A stretch of 64,000 nt of DNA. Source: Kazachstania africana CBS 2517 (Eukaryota; Ascomycota; Saccharomycetes; Saccharomycetales; Saccharomycetaceae). The notes beneath the pieces are model-generated. The model did not search any database, was not told the DNA's origin, and worked only from the letters and a program-made list of their open reading frames with translations. Where the stretch lies: positions 124,001 to 188,000 of the forward strand of contig NC_018948.1 of assembly GCF_000304475.1 (NCBI RefSeq), read 5' to 3'. Each line of letters opens with the position of its first letter. The stretch's first letter is position 1. Position numbers and translations under genes: made by a program. Positions 62,129 through 64,000 of this stretch are shown piece by piece.

Positions 62129-64000
62129 TTATATTGAGAGATCTTCAATTTGTTTTTCTAAAATTTGAACTGATGTTTTCCTATTTACAATATCCATCAG
62201 CTTTTTTACATTTTCGTGATCTTCACGCTCTAGGAGGCCTTGATACAATCTACGGATCATAGGAAACTTCCATTCTATGTACCTTTTTGACGACATCACA
62301 ATTTTCAATGCGTCTAAGAACTTTCCCTGAGTAATAAAAAAATCTATTAATAATTTTGCAAAGTCAACGTCGCTCTGAATTCTATGTGTCATAGGTAATT
62401 TGCTAAAAGTATTGCTATGTCTGAATTTACCTCTATCTTGCCAAATTTCTGTAGCTCTATCAACGTTTCCAAATGCAGTCGCACCTTTGAGAGCTAGTTC
62501 ATATATTGCGCAATCTCTCAAGACCTTATGTCTTAGGGCGTATACATAATACAGACAATCGTTTATCTTGGAATTATTTGTTTTTGACCTGCAATCTAAG
62601 TCGTTTTTCTTCATTTCCCCTGAAGCTTTCCTGAGCTTCAATTTCTCAGAGAATATTTTATATGTTTGACTTAATTTATCATCTAAATCATGTGTCTGGA
62701 AGGAAAATCTTTTCAATTTTGACCAGAAGTCATCTTCTACTCTGTGACGAAGTGGGATGGATAGATAAGTTGTCAGTGCTATGGCATTCAGAAACTTATG
62801 ATCAATAAACTGTCTCTTCCAGTCATTCACCAATCGCAAGATTTCAAACTTGAAGTCATCGTATGATGCAGCACATTTTACAATATTTAGCAATTTGTTC
62901 GAATCAAGATCTTGCTGAAGCACACTAACATGTTCCTCGAAAAGACCGTTAGCAATATGAAAGTTCCATAGAGCGTTAGACTCTAAAATAATATGTTCTT
63001 TGTTGTTGAGTTCTAACACTGGCAAAAATGGTAATATCATAGTACCATCATCGTTTAATCCATGCGTATAATCCACACTGTTTAAAAGGTCTCTTCTGAG
63101 TTGTCCTCCTTCATCCCAACTTAGTAGTAGTGGTAGCTTTTCAGACTGGTATTTAGAGTAAGACAGTAATAAGTAGTTAAAGAGTACGGGATTCAAACTT
63201 TGTTTAATTGCAGTCTTATGGTCAATTTTTTCTCTTGATCGAAGTTCATTGTAGGTTCTATTAACAAATTTGAAATATAACGCGCGGCATAAGGCAATAT
63301 CTCCATCATATGATGCTAATGACATCATCGCTTCAACACCTGTGTAATCTTCCTTTTCTTTCAGCTGGGAAATAAACTTCCAACCAAGCATACGTAATGA
63401 AGTAGCATGCCCCTCCGCAATAACATTGTCGGAGCTACATTTGGCCAGAAGTTTGCCTAGCATAGCAAAAGTCCTTCTATTTGGAGTGACACCTCTCTCA
63501 TTCATTTCTTGGAAGAGATCACAAGCCCTTGAGTAATTGTTTTCTTTGGAACAGAGTTTTAACATGATATTATACGTAAACGCATCCGGAGCTTGGGCAG
63601 AAGACAAGAATTTCATCGTATCAAAGACATCCCAAGCTTGTTTATTCAGGTTCAAACGTTCGTAAAACTGGATCACCGTCGTATAACTTTCTTTGCTCAG
63701 TTGAATCGAATGTTTTTTCTGTATTTCTTCAAAAAAATAGTTCATTATAGAGGCATCCTTGAGTTTTGCTGTATATGTAATGCATGAGTTTAATATAAAA
63801 TTGCTGAGCCCGAAGGAATGTCGAGACTTATTAAATCTGTTCAGTAGCTCCTTCATTTTTTCAATTATTGGATCATTCTTTGAATTTATGATATTTTGTG
63901 GACTCAATATTGCTAAATTTTCAAATAAAAGCTCATACATATAAAGACGAAACCTAGATTCATCATTTTCTACAGCTTCTAAGAGCATTTCGTCGAGGTG
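62129..64000 (-). CDS. CCM1: Ccm1 PPR protein (N-terminus outside window)
   Basis: The frame stays open to the right edge (four more codons beyond the first internal Met at 63988), so about 623 codons of a protein near 860 residues are visible and the true start is outside. Ccm1 is a mitochondrial pentatricopeptide-repeat protein required for stability of the 15S rRNA and processing of COB and COX1 introns. PPR-like helical pairs are visible, for example DAFTYNIMLKLCSKENNYSRACDLFQEMNERGVTPNRRTFAMLGKLL. It follows GPC1, as YGR150C follows YGR149W. Confidence 0.92.
   Translation of the reverse strand, partial: HLDEMLLEAVENDESRFRLYMYELLFENLAILSPQNIINSKNDPIIEKMKELLNRFNKSRHSFGLSNFILNSCITYTAKLKDASIMNYFFEEIQKKHSIQLSKESYTTVIQFYERLNLNKQAWDVFDTMKFLSSAQAPDAFTYNIMLKLCSKENNYSRACDLFQEMNERGVTPNRRTFAMLGKLLAKCSSDNVIAEGHATSLRMLGWKFISQLKEKEDYTGVEAMMSLASYDGDIALCRALYFKFVNRTYNELRSREKIDHKTAIKQSLNPVLFNYLLLSYSKYQSEKLPLLLSWDEGGQLRRDLLNSVDYTHGLNDDGTMILPFLPVLELNNKEHIILESNALWNFHIANGLFEEHVSVLQQDLDSNKLLNIVKCAASYDDFKFEILRLVNDWKRQFIDHKFLNAIALTTYLSIPLRHRVEDDFWSKLKRFSFQTHDLDDKLSQTYKIFSEKLKLRKASGEMKKNDLDCRSKTNNSKINDCLYYVYALRHKVLRDCAIYELALKGATAFGNVDRATEIWQDRGKFRHSNTFSKLPMTHRIQSDVDFAKLLIDFFITQGKFLDALKIVMSSKRYIEWKFPMIRRLYQGLLEREDHENVKKLMDIVNRKTSVQILEKQIEDLSI

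Overview
The window is a chromosome segment of a budding yeast (Saccharomycetaceae). Intron-poor, closely packed genes match Saccharomyces cerevisiae proteins almost end to end. The only introns found sit at the 5' ends of ribosomal protein genes, with GTATGT/GTACGT donors and TACTAAC-like branch sites. Gene order is a mosaic of the two sister regions left by the whole-genome duplication: S. cerevisiae chromosome II genes (NPL4, SEC66, SMY2, UMP1, SWD3, ECM31, EHT1, FZO1, DTR1, RPS6, SMP1, MBA1, GDT1, NTC20, RPS9, RPL21, RIM2, MED8, AIM4, MSI1, PGI1) are interleaved with chromosome XVI genes (MGR2, ERI1, NOG1, BRO1, SEN54). Other genes of both sister tracks (MSY1, PNG1, SEC62, GLR1, PCH2, MOT1, ELP3, SEC16, YPC1) are absent. 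This fits a post-duplication species that resolved its duplicates differently from S. cerevisiae (a Naumovozyma/Kazachstania/Tetrapisispora-type lineage). I cannot name the species from sequence alone. Leucine TTA is frequent even in ribosomal protein genes such as RPS9.

Layout. 1-20.8 kb: the chromosome II/XVI mosaic from NPL4 (cut by the left edge) to SMP1. 20.8-25.9 kb: an unusually long stretch, about 5.2 kb, with no credible gene. 25.9-42.0 kb: the mosaic resumes from MBA1 to PGI1 and includes RPS9 and RPL21, each with a very short first exon. 42.0-43.1 kb: a synteny breakpoint. 43.1-53.8 kb: a block matching S. cerevisiae chromosome IV (THI74/YML018C-type transporter, LRS4, DOT1, SSN2, YDR444W). 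54.3-56.1 kb: SEC9 standing alone. 56.2-64 kb: a block matching chromosome VII (ECL1, NAT2, RPL24, GPC1, CCM1, the last cut by the right edge).

The genes are housekeeping: ribosome structure and assembly (RPS6, RPS9, RPL21, RPL24, NOG1), mitochondrial biogenesis (FZO1, MGR2, MBA1, RIM2, CCM1, NAT2), chromatin and transcription (SWD3, DOT1, MSI1, MED8, SSN2, SMP1, LRS4), secretion and membrane traffic (SEC66, BRO1, SEC9, SMY2), RNA processing (SEN54, NTC20) and metabolism (PGI1, ECM31, EHT1, GPC1). They are not operons; neighbours are arranged head-to-head or tail-to-tail as usual in yeast.

No defence island, mobile element or obviously new system is visible. The signals most worth a second look are non-coding: the 5.2-kb desert, a likely 5' UTR intron in RPL24, and GC-rich, hairpin-dense islands between the Rap1-type sites and the start codons of RPS6, RPL21 and RPL24.
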